64,000 nucleotides of DNA from Saxidomus purpurata (lineage: Eukaryota; Mollusca; Bivalvia; Venerida; Veneridae), in the NCBI GenBank assembly GCA_022818135.1, contig JAFMSR010000007.1, forward strand, positions 29,769,066 to 29,833,065. The letters run 5' to 3'. The number at the start of each line of letters is the position of its first letter. The stretch's first letter is position 1. Positions 33,201-48,200 of this stretch are shown here, one piece after another. The position numbers were made by a program, and so were the translations under genes. Below the pieces are notes generated by a model. It was not told where the DNA came from and ran no database searches. It saw only the letters and a list, made by a program, of their open reading frames with translations.

Positions 33201-36200
33201 ATCGATACACGGACATGAACAACAACCATGTTTGACATTATATGTTTGTCTTTTTTTTCTAGCTGAATTGTATTATAAGTTGTTTAAATGTTTTCAAACA
33301 ATAAAATATGTGTAATAAATTGTTCAAATGCATTGAACAAATAAATTCTTTGCCTGATTACATTTTTAAATTATCAAATCTACAAAATTCGGTGATGGAC
33401 AGAAAATCTGTGATGGGCGTTATTTTGGACGGAAAAACCGCTGATGGACGTTTAGGTGGTTATTATAACTGCAACCTTCATAAATGTCTTGTCAAAACTT
33501 AACTAAATGTAATTAAAATGAATGGGTGTCGATATTTTCCAACTACAAATCAATAAATGCATATAAGGTCAATTTTCTGTCCTCACTAACGTCCGTCACA
33601 AATATGTGTGATGGGCGTTATTTACTGGGACGGATAAGATAAGATTCCGTCTGCTCGCCATTTTGTTTTTCTGCTGCTGCTCAAATTATGATGACGTCAT
33701 GTATATGTGTGCACTTGAAGGTATAACATACGGCGCAATGCAAAATACCGCATGACTATCGAAAAATTGTGCTATTTTCAGCTGCTGATACGGACGTTGT
33801 GTTGGACGGATTTGTTAGAAAAGTTAGTAAATTGATATCAAATAAGGTTGTCATGGTCAGTTTTCGATATGAAATGATGGGCTTTTAATATAATGTGTCT
33901 TTAGTCCACTACTGTTTCACTATTGGGTTCTGCATTATAAAAGAATATTGTATCACGAAAATCTTGTTATGGTGGACAGGAAAAAATGACGTCCGTTACA
34001 CTTGCAATAAATGTAAATTATTGACAATTTGTTCAAGAAATACATTAAAACAAGGTAGAATATTGAATTTTGTTCCATTTCTATAACAGATAACCGCATT
34101 AACTTTATTTTAGCTTAAGCTGAAAGGAAAAAAATCACTTTTAAAATAATCCGATCAAAATGTGTTACCGATGGATTCAATAAATTGGCAATGGTTTCAA
34201 AATTCATTTTTTAAATTTGACATGAAAACAATTCATTTCACAATTCATGTTATCATTATGTATTTAAGAAGACATTGATGACTTCAAAATAATCCATTCT
34301 TTCTTGAAAAGAACAACTGGTTATTAGAAATTTTGAATGGAATCAGACCACCCAAGCTAGGACCGGAAATTGACCATTACCAAATACTTAGCCATATTTG
34401 TAATGTTAACATAACATTTTCTGCGTTCCTTGGGTAGTTTGGAAAGTGGCTTGCAGTGTGTCAGATTGAGAATGGTACAAAAAAAACTATTGCCACCTTT
34501 GCATGCCATTTAGATTATTTTCATCTATTGTGGTTTTTAAAATCTGGCAACTCCAGTTTAGTAACTTTACAGGATTGTCATTTTATGTGTTGACATAAAA
34601 ATATTGCAGGGCTGTCACTAGTCTTTTGGGGGGATAGGGCAGTGGCCCTTGGATTTGGGGAAAATGCGCTATTTTCAAGGCAAAGGGGCAATTTTTGTTA
34701 GGGATAAACTTGAGGGAAGTATCCTTGACTGCAAAATTGAAGTTTCTTTTCATTGTGAAGTTGACAATAAATTAATATAAGTAAGTGTTTTGTTTTTTTA
34801 AAACTTGCTGGTATATTTAGATTCTGTGTCTCCTAATAAAGGATAGAGCTCTTCATTCAATAGAAAATAATGTTGTCAGGAAACTGCATAGCATGGCTTT
34901 CTTGGATATACTAGAATTTTGCACAATTTGATTAAAATGCTTGTTCATTAGCTATTTAAACTGTAGTTTTTATGGAAACATACTCTGATATATCATCTTG
35001 CCAATAAGTTTAATAATAAGTATTATATAGCACCAAAATTTTACGGATTTAGAAGAAAAGCAACACTATTGTTTATGGAAATTTGCTCTAGTTAACTACA
35101 TGTATGTTTATGCAGATTGTAACCAAGCACCATTGACAATTACATAGATTTCTCTGTGGAATATTTGTTTTCATTTATGTTGTATCTGAGGTTTTGGATG
35201 TCCCTTGTCCAATCTGAAGTATTTACACTCAAGCAACCGCATGCATAGATGCTGTGATATAAAACTTAGACCAAATTGTATGGAGTAAAATTCCAAAGCT
35301 ATTCAATGGAAACAGATGAAGTTTCACAAATGTTGGTTGAGAAGGAAACCCATAGTTTATCCCAATTATCTCCCTTTGGTAGCTCACCTGAGCATTTTGT
35401 GCTTAAGATGAGTTATGGTGAACTGATCACTCACTGTTAGTCGTTTGTCGTGCGTTCCTCATTCTTTCACATTTTCAAACATTGCCTCTAAAACTACTGA
35501 ACTAAAATTAATGAAACTTTTGCATGTGCCCTTCAAGTTATCCATGCCAAACTGTGGTAGCCAAAAGAAAAACCACATGTCAGATTTCTAAACAATTTTA
35601 CAGGAATGTTCCTTTGGTGACCGCCTTCAGTTCTAAATTTCTACTAACAATTTTTAATTCATCAAAAACATGGGACCAGCGTGGGTGGGACTAGTTTGTC
35701 CTATATGGAAAACTATGAAATAGATACAGATATGTTCCTGTGGAGGCCCTCTTTCAAATTCCTTCAAATAAATTGTTTCATTGAAAAATATGACTGCCAG
35801 GCGCTTGGGCTTGTTTTACATGAAGATGAATATAGAATGATAAAAAAAATAAAGTCTAAAAGTCCAAATAGCGCATTATTTGGTGTGTAGCATGTGTAGT
35901 AGATCCACTACCAAGTTTGTTCAAATTATGCCCCTTGGGTCTATATATTGGCAAATATATGTAAATTTTGGAAACTTTTGTATGTAGCATTGTCTAGTGT
36001 GACAGGATGAGCTATCATGACCACTAACCATCCGTCGTATATATCTGTTTGACTAACATTTTAAGCTCACCTAGCACAAAGTGCCAGAGTGAGCTATTAG
36101 GATCACTCACTGTCAGTCGTAGGTCATGCATTCACATTTTTCATTTTACAACATCCTCCCTGAAACCACTAGGTCAATGTTGATGAAGCTTGGCATATAG

Positions 36201-39200
36201 GAAAAAACTTAAGAAAACAATCATTTCCTGGTTGGCCCCTACCAAAAATTGACAAGAAACCTACAATCATTTCCTGGTTGGCCCCTACCAAAAATTGACA
36301 TGGGCTTATATTGGGAAAACATAAAAACTATTGTCTAGAACCACTTGGCCCAGAGCTTAGATATTTGGAATATAGTATTACGTAATGGACCTCTATAAAC
36401 ATTGTTCAGATCAAGACACCCAGGTCAGAATTGACCCTTTTGAAGCCAGGTGAGTGATACAGGGCCATCTTGGCCCTTTTGTTTAGTGTTATGCCTCAAT
36501 TGACAGGGGATATATGAATTCACTGAATTTGCTGGTTTGTTTAGAGATATAGGAAAAGTCTTTCCAACAATCTATCTAGGTTGAAATCTAAATTGTAATC
36601 AGATTTCTCTGTATAATTTAGCTCACCTGAGCATAAAGTGTTCATTATGAGCTTTGTGATCGCCCTGTGTCTGTCATCTTCAGTTTCTGTCAGTTGTCAG
36701 TCATTCTTCAAACTAAATATAGCATTCATCTTTGAAACAAAAACTTCAGACTTGAACTGGCCCTATTTCAAATTATATCACGTATTTTTGAAGAGACTAC
36801 CAAACTTGTCCATGCAGTGTTTGATGATAAAATAATGTGACCGCTGGAGCCGGGGTAGTTCTCCCTATTGTTGATACTGAAACGGATTTTCCTCAAACCA
36901 TACTGTTAACTAAATTGAAATTCAAATGAAAAATATCACATGGCTTTTGTCAATCCTAATGCAAAAGCTAGATATAGTTGTCTATATGGCGGTTCAGTGT
37001 ATGAAAACATGCACGTGTGCGTCCGTCTGAGTTTAGTTTGTCTGGGCTGTAACTTATCCATGGATCAAGGGATTCTTATATAACTTGGCACAAATGTTCA
37101 CCATCGTGAAATGGAATGTCATGCGCAAGAACCAGGTCCCTAGGTCTAAGGTCAAGGTCACACTTGGAGGTTAAAGGTCAAATTCAAGAATTATTGTCAG
37201 GAGCATATCTACTTCATGCATGGAGGGATTTTGATGTTACTTGGTAAACATGTTCACCATCATGAGATAGAGTGTCATGCACAATAACCAGGTCCCTAGT
37301 TCCAAGGTCAAGGTCACACTTAGAGGCCAAAGGTCAGATACAAGAATAATTCAAGAATGACTTTGTCCGGAGCATTCCTTCTTCATGCATGGAGGGATGT
37401 TGATGTTACTTGGCACAAATGTTTACCATCATGGGATGAGTGTCATGTGCAAGAACCAGGTCCCTAGGTCTAAGGTCAAGGTCACACTTAGAGGTTAACA
37501 GTCAAATTCAAGAATATCTGTCCGGAGCAGTTCTTCTTCATGCATGGAGGGATTTTGATGTAACGTGGCACAAATGTTCACCACCATGAACTACCCTTTT
37601 TCCCTTTTTTAGAATTACTTCCCTTTGTTGTTCCTATAAATAGCTTATATTGTAACTTTCTTTATTACTGGCTGAGAGAAAAATTGAGACCACTTTACTG
37701 TGGTACAACATGCATGTTACATCCAATATATGGGTGTATTTTGACATATCTCTACTTGGTAAGGAGTAAGCCCTTTTGACAGATGGCGGGGCCGGGGCTC
37801 AGCATGTTGCACGTGGGCATCTAGTTGTTAGATAAAATGTAACTGGTGAGTGATATAGGGTTATTAAGACCATCCTGTTCAAATTCTAGCTTGAGCACCG
37901 TGTAATATCTCAGACATATGCCATCCTGATTTGATATAACTTACAACAACTGAGTTCTGAATCACTGTAAGATGTAAAAAAAAGAATTACCCTTTGGAGA
38001 TGAGGCCCCAATAGGGTGGTGAAATTGAAAAAAAGCTTCTTTTATTCTGAAAAATCTTTTCAGAATTTGATTGATTTTGTTTGACACAAATAATTAATTT
38101 TGTATACGGTACTCTAACAACGGAAAATATAGAAACTGGGTGTTTACAGAAATGAGGTCCTTCAGGGGATGTAGTGCTTTTCTTACATAATTATTCTATA
38201 TAGAAACTTAAGAATTTGCATGTTTGAATTGTATGATTTTGTATCAATAGTAAACTCATTTTACAAACCCTCGAATAGTCGAGCTTACTGTCATGAGACA
38301 GCTGTTGTTAATTTTGATCCTTGAAATAGTGGTTTTTTTAACTAACAAAGCTTAGAATAGCCAAGTTTTATCAAAATTACAAAATGAATACAAGCATTCT
38401 TACCAGATTTTTACGATTTCTGGCGATTTTAAAAATCCTTTTTCATTTTGATAAAGACAAACTTTGTCATTGTTCAGTAATTATTGTAAGGTAACCTAAA
38501 TTCTTAACATATAGCTTTGTTAAGCTTTCAAAAAAATAACAGATTCAAAATGTTAAATGCAAATACTGGTTTTTACGACTTTAACTGCATTTTAAGATGT
38601 TTAAGAATACACCACATTTCCTATTCAATGGACAGGACAATTAGTCTACGAAACTTTTCCACAAGTTTATATAGCTAAAATATTTTACTTAGAAAATGTT
38701 GCGTTTTTAGATGTACTGAGTATATTTGATTTTTGAGTACATCTATTGTGTCTTTTGACAATTTATGTTATTATGTCTCCTACTTAGTGGTGGGTAGATA
38801 TTTTGATTTGGTGCTGTCTGTCACAAAAGTTTGTCCGTGCAACTCCTACACGCCTGGATGGATTTTACTGAAAGTGTAGTTGTACATATCGTCAGCATTT
38901 TCCAGTTCATTTATTTGAGGAGTTCAATGGCCTTTTTTGTAAACCCTAACCGTAGCCTAAGTTTGTAGGTGCAACTCTTATACTGCTAGGTGGATTTCAG
39001 CCAAACTTCATATGAATGATCAGTGCCAAGCCTTGTTGTGCGTGTTTTCAGCATTTTCCAGTTCAGTGATTCTAAGCAGCATTATTGTCTATTTTTGTTA
39101 ACCCTAATCCTTTTTTTTTAAGGCCAAATTTAAAAAAAATATTTTAAGGCCGAAAAAGTATTTGTTTTTCAGACCAAAACGTTTTTGTATACTTTTTGAT

Positions 39201-42200
39201 GTTTATCCAGGTAGAAGATTTTGATAGGTCACTGAGTGAACAGTGGGTTTATCAGGATTTAATCCACTGTTACATTTTGCTTAACCACTGAAAAATTATA
39301 AAATGAAAATAATTTGTATTTTGAATTATTTATTCTTGACACATACCTGTCTATCCTACTATGTTAAGTGGTGGGAGACATACGTTTTTGTGTGAAAAAC
39401 AACCTCTAGTTCATGTCAATTTGGGAATATGGTCCATAAGTCTGAAAATTGGGGCAAAATGCCATGAATTACTGCTAGCAGGTATCTTTGCTAAGAATGC
39501 CTTATTTTGTTGCACTCCTCTTTCCTTTGAATTTTAGTAATTGGGATAGGCTTTGGAACAATGGCACCAAAAATCCTTCCCTTGAGCTTGTCAGTAAGAA
39601 CACAGACCCTACTGTCATGGTGGTTCAGCCACAACAACGAGCCTCTACTGGGTCCAGTTGATTACACGCATCCCGTAAGTCTGGTACTCTAGTGAGCGAT
39701 ATATAGGGCCAATGTGGTCCTACTGTTTTCCTCTGTATATTTATCTCACCTCTGCACAGGTGCTAAGGTGAGCTTTTGTAACCATTTTCTATTCTGTGAC
39801 CGTCCACACTCTTATTCCTTTTCTTTAATTGTTAATAAGTCTGGGCCGACCCTGAGACTTTTCCCAAGGTAAACTTGCCAAAACTCTTGACAGGCACAGG
39901 CTGAATAGAGACAGATGCAGATACAAGGGAATAACACCCTAGCTCGTTTGCGAAAAGACCCCTTGGTTCTTTTACATGCCCAGTTTAAGGCACCGATACA
40001 TGTGAGACTACGTCAGGGTTTCTAACCAGTTCATCTCTAGATGGTGGGGAACACTGAAAAGCGATCTGTTATTTTCAGTGCCCCTACCGGTATTCCAACC
40101 CAGGACACCCAGATTGGTAGTCTACAACCATTCCAACACTGCACCACAATTTTATACAAAACCCCCCCTTTGAAACCTCTACCATATTCAGATAACCATA
40201 GCAGTTATTGTCTATTAACCACAAATTCAAAGGTCATATTAATTTTGTGACAGTTTGAAACTACTGTCTTTATAATCTCGAACTAAAATACAAAATTATT
40301 GTCAAAATTTTATCCAGATCAGAATCTACGAGAGTGTCATACACTGTATACATTCACAAAATGTGTAGGTTGGAGACTGTACAGTCAGACACTCTTACCT
40401 TAAACCTTACTTTACCACACACTGAAACAGAATAATTGATACTTCTTTTTGAAAAAAATTTAAATACAAGGTCCCTCAGACAAATCATGCAAGTTTTATC
40501 ATGGCTTGCTGTTGATAGAGTTGACACAGGTGAGCGATATAGGTCTGTATTGCGTTCTTGCCAAACTTGAAATGAAAATGGCTGTATCAAAGTGTAACTG
40601 TTAACATAGTAGATGAAAATGTACTTTCAGAAATGGTGTTTTATATGAAAAGGGTGGTTGGAGAAGAACAAATGGATACAGACCTGACAATAGAGGAGAG
40701 AAATTTGCTGTCAGTTGCATACAAAAACGTGATAGGAGCTAAAAGAGCATCTTGGAGAATTCTAAGCAGTATGGAGCAAAAAGAGGAAGACAAAAAAGAT
40801 CCAAAGAAATTGGCTGAAATAAGAAAATACAGATCAGAAGTAAGTTAAAGCTATACAATTGACATTTAGTCCTCCGACAAATACACATCATTTAACTCTC
40901 TTTGCTTGACCAAGATCAACAAAAATTGGCAGAGTTCAGATGTAAGTTATAGCTATACAATTGACAATAAGTCCATAATAAGGGCTAAATTTTTTGTGCC
41001 CGTAGTGAAAATTCCTTTTGTGTCACACTTTCAGAGAAAAGACGATACCTAGGGATGCCCAGGCTTGTGTGCAAGTCTGTTGGACCTTGAAAAATTTTTG
41101 TTGGCTACAACTTTTGACATTTCTTAAGATTTCTTCATTAAACTAAACAATTGTATTGCTTTTGACAACAGACTCGTGATGCCTCCAAATTTTGTAGGTC
41201 AAGGTCAAATTTGATGAAGTTCTGCCTCTTTTTGTATTCATCTTTTGTCACAAAAACTAATCATGCGCTATAAGTCTATAACTTTGCCATTTTTAGCTCA
41301 CCTGAGCAAGAAGTTCTCAAAGGTGATCTACTTTGATTGGCTGGTGTCAGTCCTCTGTCTGTCGTCTGTCTGTGTTTATGATAGAAAGTTCAGAGCTGAA
41401 GTTTGGTCACATGTTGTCATAAGTCACAGGTGAGCAATACTGGCCCTGTTTAAGATTACTTCATGAAACTTTCAAATTCCATTGCCTATGACAAAGGGGT
41501 CATGATGTTGCCAAATTTTGTATGTCAAGATCATATTTGACAAAGTTATACCCCTTTCTTGCCCCCGGAAGGGTGGAATAAAATATGCCGTGTGTGTCTG
41601 CACTTAACATTTTTTTCCTAGTGAAAGTCTTGTGTGCAACTGGCACTGTCATGTACACATATCAACCACTTGAAGTATTAATCTATAACTTTACTGCAGT
41701 TCTATAACTTTAATGTAGTATGCAGACATATTAAACATTTAAGTTTGATAACTCTTGCCTTAATACCTTGTTACTTTTGCCCCTTGTTTATACAGATCCT
41801 TGTTTTAACTTTAACTGTCAAAGTTTTATTTTATTGGCAAGCACTAAAAAAGTCTAGCACGATGTCCTACTGACAGCTCTTGTTGAATGAATGTGATGAA
41901 TGAGTGAAAAATAAATTAAAGAGACTGGAGCAAAAACTGGTGAAATTATACGATAGTAGCCAGTGGTAGCCAGGTGAGCGATAGAGGGCCATTTTTGGCC
42001 CTTTAGTTAGCTCACCTGTGCATAAAGGCTATTATGATTGCCTGTTGTCTGTCCACACTTAAACTTGTGAATGCAATAGAGGCTGCATTTTTCTCTGGAC
42101 CTTCATAAAATATTGATTGTATTACTGCGTTGATGAAATCTAGGTTGAATATGGGTCATCTGGGGTCAAAAACTAGGCCACTAATAGAAAAACCTTGTGT

Positions 42201-45200
42201 ATGCAGTAGTGGTGGCATTTTGCATTGGATCTTCATGAAAATTGGTCAGTATGACTGCCTTGATGATCTAGGTTGAGATTTAATATGGGTATAAATCTTA
42301 AGGTGAATTGGGTCAAAAGGTTTGTCTTGTCAATGTCAAACAGATTGTATTTTTGACGATTAGGGTTAAAGTTTTGTCACATACTGTCACAAGTAATTCT
42401 CAGTTGACTTTGTGAAGAGCAAAAGTTATAGTATTCTGGTGAATGATATAGGGCCATTTTGGCTTTCTTGATTGACAATGTGATTTCAGTATTTTCTTGT
42501 TGCTGATTTCAGGTTGAGAAGGAATTGCAAGATGTATGTGAAGATGTACTGAAATTACTTAACAAACAGTTAATACCACGATCAGAAAATTCAAATTCAG
42601 GAGAGTCTGTTGTGTTTTATAATAAAATGTAAGTACTGATTTTTATGCCCCTGAAAGAACTCTGGTGACATATAGAAATTGACTCGTCTGTTTGTCCGTC
42701 CATCCACACTTCTTTGTCTGGTGCATAACAGCAACAGTGTAAAAGGAAATTACTTCAGATGATGATAGGGCACAATGAGGGGAAATGCAGTGCCTAAGAA
42801 ACTTTTTTTTTGCTCACATGTTAGGCAATAGGATTGCTCACGGTCCGCTGTATGTAGAATGTCCGTCCAACATTTCCTTTAAAAGACATTTCTTAAATCA
42901 CCAAGACAATGTTGATGAAACTTAGCAGGGATGTTCTTTGTATGAAGCTCTACTAAAGTTGTTCAACTTCATGTAATGGTCAAGCACATTGAGAGGAAGT
43001 GCAGTGCACAAGAACCATAACTCCATCTTGGCTAATTACAGAGTTATTGCCCTTTGTTACTTTTCCTTGTCCGGAGCATATATAGAATTCAATACAACTT
43101 CATACAATCGTCAAGCACAATATAAGGAAGTGCAGTGTACAAGAACCACAAGTACTGGGTCCACACCTCAAATGTCAAGGTCACAGACCATGAGTGAACT
43201 GTGACAGCTCTTGTAAGCTCTACTGGAAGAAGAAGTCCAGTAGAGCTTGTGCCATGGTGGTCAGTCTGTCTGTAAACTTTCTTGATAAGGACCTACAGGT
43301 GGCAATTTTCATTTGACTTTGTTGAAGTCTGGCTGCAATTTTGTTTTGGGTCAACGTATATGATGCTATTTTGTTTATTTGCTAACTTCCAGCCAAGGTT
43401 ATACTCACTCTCAAACACTACTACATGCATTTTTGTTTCATATCTGTATCTTCGACATGCATGGACCGATTTCGATATCATTTCACACAATTGTTACCCA
43501 TGTGATGAAAGTGTGTCATGCAGAAAACCCAGTCACCTGCTCTGTAGGTCAATGCTGAACTATTTCCTGTTTGCTTTGGAACTTTTTAGTGCATGGGTCA
43601 ATGTCAATATAACTTGACAGGATTGTTGCCCAGTAATGAGGGTGTGTCATGGACAACACCTAGTCACCTACTCCTGAGGTCAAGGCCACACTTGGGACTC
43701 AAACCCTTGCACACAGTGTTATATTGCAATATATCATGTAGCTTGTATGCATTGTCTATCTGGAAAAATAGTGAATTGTCAGTTAACTTTGGAAATTAGT
43801 CAGTGAAAAAAGAAATTTCAGAAAAGTGAGGTGGGGGAGATTTTAATATAAGTAAGTTCAATATATGTATTTTTGTAGTAACAGTAGATTATAATGGCAC
43901 TAAGTTTTGTTTTAATTTTTAAAATTCTATGTGACCTTGAAAGACCTTGTTTAAATCCTAAATGTATACATTCTCACTCTCCTGTGAAATCAAATGTCTT
44001 AAGGAAAAATCTCAAAGCAAGAGGAAGGAAATGGAAGATGAGATGAAATGACAAAGTATTAAATGGTCAATAGAATTATTTCATGTTTACATTAACGTGA
44101 ATTAGCTATGCATTTATTCTGACAGTACATTTTAACCCAAGGAGTGTATGTTAGACATTTTTCATTGACTGGCATTGCCTGAATGTAGGACATTATCTCC
44201 TTGGCACAATGTTTTTGCACAAGAGGACATTATCCACTTGATGATTTTGCACAGGAAGACAATATAGGCCTTGAAATTTGTTGTCAATGCCACTCCTCCT
44301 GCAAGCTCTTAAAACACACTTTTCCCGCAGCAAAACCCAATTGTCCTGTATTTTCTAACAATGGAATAGTGTGAAGCTTAGAATTATAAAAATTATTTCC
44401 AATGCAGAAGTTATTTAGTATCAAATGAAACACCTTCAAACAAGTATGTTTAAACAAATTTTAGATTTATTTATGTGCATTTTTGCCATTCAATAAGTCA
44501 ATGTTTGTAGATCAATTATGTTCTTTTTTTAGCTCACCTTGAGCTATTAGGATTGCTCACCTTTATTATTATCTACTGTGTATGTCGTCTGTTCACATTT
44601 TCCTTTAAACATCTCCTCTGAAACCACGTGGCCTATGTTGATGACTGGCAGGAATGTTTCTTGCATGATGCCCTATCAAAGTTGTTCAAATATTTCCATT
44701 CCATGCAGAACTGTGGTTGCAATGGCAACGAAAAGGAAAAACTTAAAAAAGCTTCTTCTCAAGAATAAGAAGGTCCAGAGCTTAAGATATTGAGCATATG
44801 ACATTGCCAAGTAGACCTCTACAAAGATTGTTTAAATTATGACTCCCGGATCAAAATTGACCATACCAAGGGGGGTCATTTGATTTTACATAGGCTTATA
44901 AAGGAAAAACTTTAGAATCCTCTCTGAAACCACAAGGCCTAGAGCTAAAATATTTAGCATACAGTATTGACATACCAAGAATTTTTTACCCTGCCCTGGG
45001 GATCACTTGACTTTACACAGGTAAAACTTTAAATTCTTCTCTTAACAGTAAGTATTTTACAGGTAGCATTGCCTAGTGAACCTTTATCAAGATTTTAAAA
45101 TCATGACTCCTGGGTCAATACTGACCTGCCCAGCGGGTCACTTGATACTGCATAGGCTTATGTAGGCAGATCTTCAAAACTCCTTTTGTGTGGAAACATA

Positions 45201-48200
45201 AGGCCTAGAGCATAAATATTTGGAATGAAGCATTTTGTAATGGTTCTTTATGAATATTGTTCAAATGAAGACACCCTTGCCCCCCCTTCACACCCCATCC
45301 CATACATGTACATTGTATATGAAGGTGTGCAAAATAATGAATTCATTTAGTTTTTCCAACTTCAGAGATTTTCAATAACTGTTGCATAATACAAATTACA
45401 TTAATGGTTCAGCCAAACTGCTTTAATGTCCGTTTATATATCAGATTTTCCTAAAATTCTTTATATCAGATTTTCATACAAAAAATTTCGTCTATTTTTA
45501 CATTTAATCAAACTTGTTTTGGATGCTCAATGTTTTTAACATAATGTATGAAGGGCCTAATGTCCTAGGGAAAAGGGGATAATGTCCCCTCTTGCAAATC
45601 TATCGTGGCGATAATGCCCTCCTTTGCAATTTCGTACAACTTGTAGTTTCTGTTTGTCATTTTGGAATATGTTTTCACTAGGGCTGTAACGAATACACTA
45701 AGGGGCGAATACGATACGTATCACGAATACAGGGTGACGAATACGAATATTTATTCATGAATATGAATACCATACTAAAATCATTGAACAAGTGAACATT
45801 ATATGGCTTTTGCCAACAATATATTACAGTCGCGACTAGATTTGAGTACTTTCTTGTACTCAAATTACAGTGAAAAATACTGTTCAAACGTAAAAAAACA
45901 CTGAGTAAACATGTAACTTAAAGAGCTCTGGGTTCAAATGACTAGAACTGTTAAGTAGAAAATGACTAGACACGACTATAGAGTAATGAGGATCTACGAT
46001 TTTAACGGTTCTCATGCAAAGACATGTTGTGATGTAGACGGTTTTTGGATGTCGTAAAATGGGAATTCCCACTTGTTGATATCAAATTTTAATTGAATGT
46101 AAAATTTAAATGAATTCAATCAGTTTAAAACCCAGAAAGTTATGAAAATCATTTATTCAATTGTAAACCAACATCAAATATCGGCCCGACGACTATAAAA
46201 AAGTCGGAAAAATAGACAACTGTTGTGGGTGGGGTATTACTGAGAATAGTGCAAAATGCGCTGGGGGGGGAGCGGGGTTTTCAGTAGATTTCTATGTTTT
46301 AGGTAAATTCAAATGATTTTAGTTTAAATCATGCAATTTTTATCTATATTGAAATATTCGGTTCGGCACATGGCGAATAACGAATACAATTCGGACAAAA
46401 CTGTATTCGACTAAATCGAATATTCGAATGTATCGTTACAGCCCTAGTTTTCACTGAATTTTTGATGTTCATACTGTCACATGTTTTCACTGAATTATGC
46501 CAGTATTTGGACATTGTTGCATGGTACACATGACATCAACAATGTCTGTCTAGTCCATATTATTAAAATAATGTTGATCATGTGAATGATCGCTTCATAA
46601 TAAACAATTATTCAAGCATAGAATTTGGTACTCGTTGCCATCCCTAGTAAGAAGTGAATTTTTAATATTATGATTATTTGAATTGCAGGAAAGGTGATTA
46701 CAAGAGATATCAAGCAGAGTTTGCCACTGGTGTGGATAGAAAAAATGCTGCTGAGGAGGCACTTGTGGCATATAAAGCAGCCAGTGACAAGGCAATGGCA
46801 GACCTCGCACCAACACATCCTATTAGATTAGGCCTAGCTCTCAATTTCTCTGTATTTTATTACGAGATTCTAAATTCGCCAGACAGAGCATGCCGGTTGG
46901 CAAAAGCTGCGTTTGATGATGCAATAGCCGAATTAGACACCCTGAGTGAAGAGAGTTACAAGGATTCAACACTTATCATGCAACTGTTGAGGGATAACTT
47001 AACTCTCTGGACCTCTGATATTGCACAAGATGGTAAGTACATGTGTCTTGTACCTGGATAAACTGAAGACTGGTTACTATGAATTCCACTATTATGAAAG
47101 AATGTGAGCAGTCTTGGCGCATAAATCGAAAAGAATTGAGAGCCCATGAAAACTGAACCAGACTTTAGCATAAGCTGTATCATATATACACAAAGATCAA
47201 GAATACCTCTTAGGTAATCTCTGCCATTGAAAAACAGGTATTAAATCGCAATGAGGTCAAACTGTTAAGTAAGGTCAAATCACCGCACCATGCTTGATTG
47301 TAGATTACTGTATATAATAGGCCACAAGTCAAATCAATTTACTTTCAAAATTGCCCTTATAACTGTCTCGATTTTACCAAGCTGTACAAAATTTGCTTCT
47401 GAAGTTGTTAAAAAATTGAGATGTTTGATGGCTGTGGGAAGACATTTTGTGACAATGGCAGGGCTGCATTTTACTGGATAAGCTTGTTGGCACTAGAAAT
47501 TTCTCATGCATTGAAGAATTTTGAATTCACAGTTTATTGAGCCAGATCCAGGTCTGCTAAGTCAAGGTCACTAGAGATTAAAGTCTTTCAGAACCAGTGA
47601 ATTGGTGTGTGACAAAAGCGTGAGGAAATATAGCTTTTAACCCAATACACCAAACCTCACGCTCCAGTATGAAATAATAACTTTCCAAATATTGATTTTC
47701 TTTTTGACTGGGAGAGTCAATTTAAGAAAAAAACAACTGCATGCAGGAGTGCTTCCCTTCCCTGCCGAAATCTCACAAACATCATTTTATGGGGGGGCGG
47801 TTTTTTTATATCTAAAGCACCAACTTTCAATACTAATGCGGCATAATCATAAATTTAACACATTTAAATGAACAGCAACCAAAAATTGCTTTTATAAAAC
47901 TGTCACCAAAATACACTAGATGCGCATAATGTCACTTTAAAAGTTATAAGCAAAGACCTGAGACCTTGTCCAGGCTGTAACCTCCTCTTGTACCGAAGGA
48001 TTTTTAAGTCCGCCGATACATTTTTTAACACAATGCGACAGTGTCACTGTGTGTCACGCGCAAGACTGATCTGTAGCTCAAAGGTCAAGGTCAAACATAG
48101 AGATTTAAATGTAAAAAGTGGGCAGATGAGACCTTGCCCAGGCTGTTGCTTGCTCCTGCATTGAAGGAATTTGAATGGACTTGTCACAGTTGCCCACTAC

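Larger units (their letters stand above)
27237..40630 (+). other. Intron 1 of the 14-3-3 locus (13.4 kb), repeat-rich
   Basis: No extra coding exon is supported. It holds a degraded SINE (28700-28862), a segment bounded by a 32-base inverted repeat (32861-34398), repeat heads near 31417 and 31744, hairpin-ended repeats between 35380 and 37870, another repeat family near 38775-39110, and a minus-strand SINE (39850-40160). Open frames such as 28127-28423 and 29895-30125 show no family motif. Confidence 0.6.

Noticed and set aside
43282..43617. 111-codon frame
   Set aside because: Runs through a dispersed repeat with GTCACC and GGTCAAGG words; no motif.
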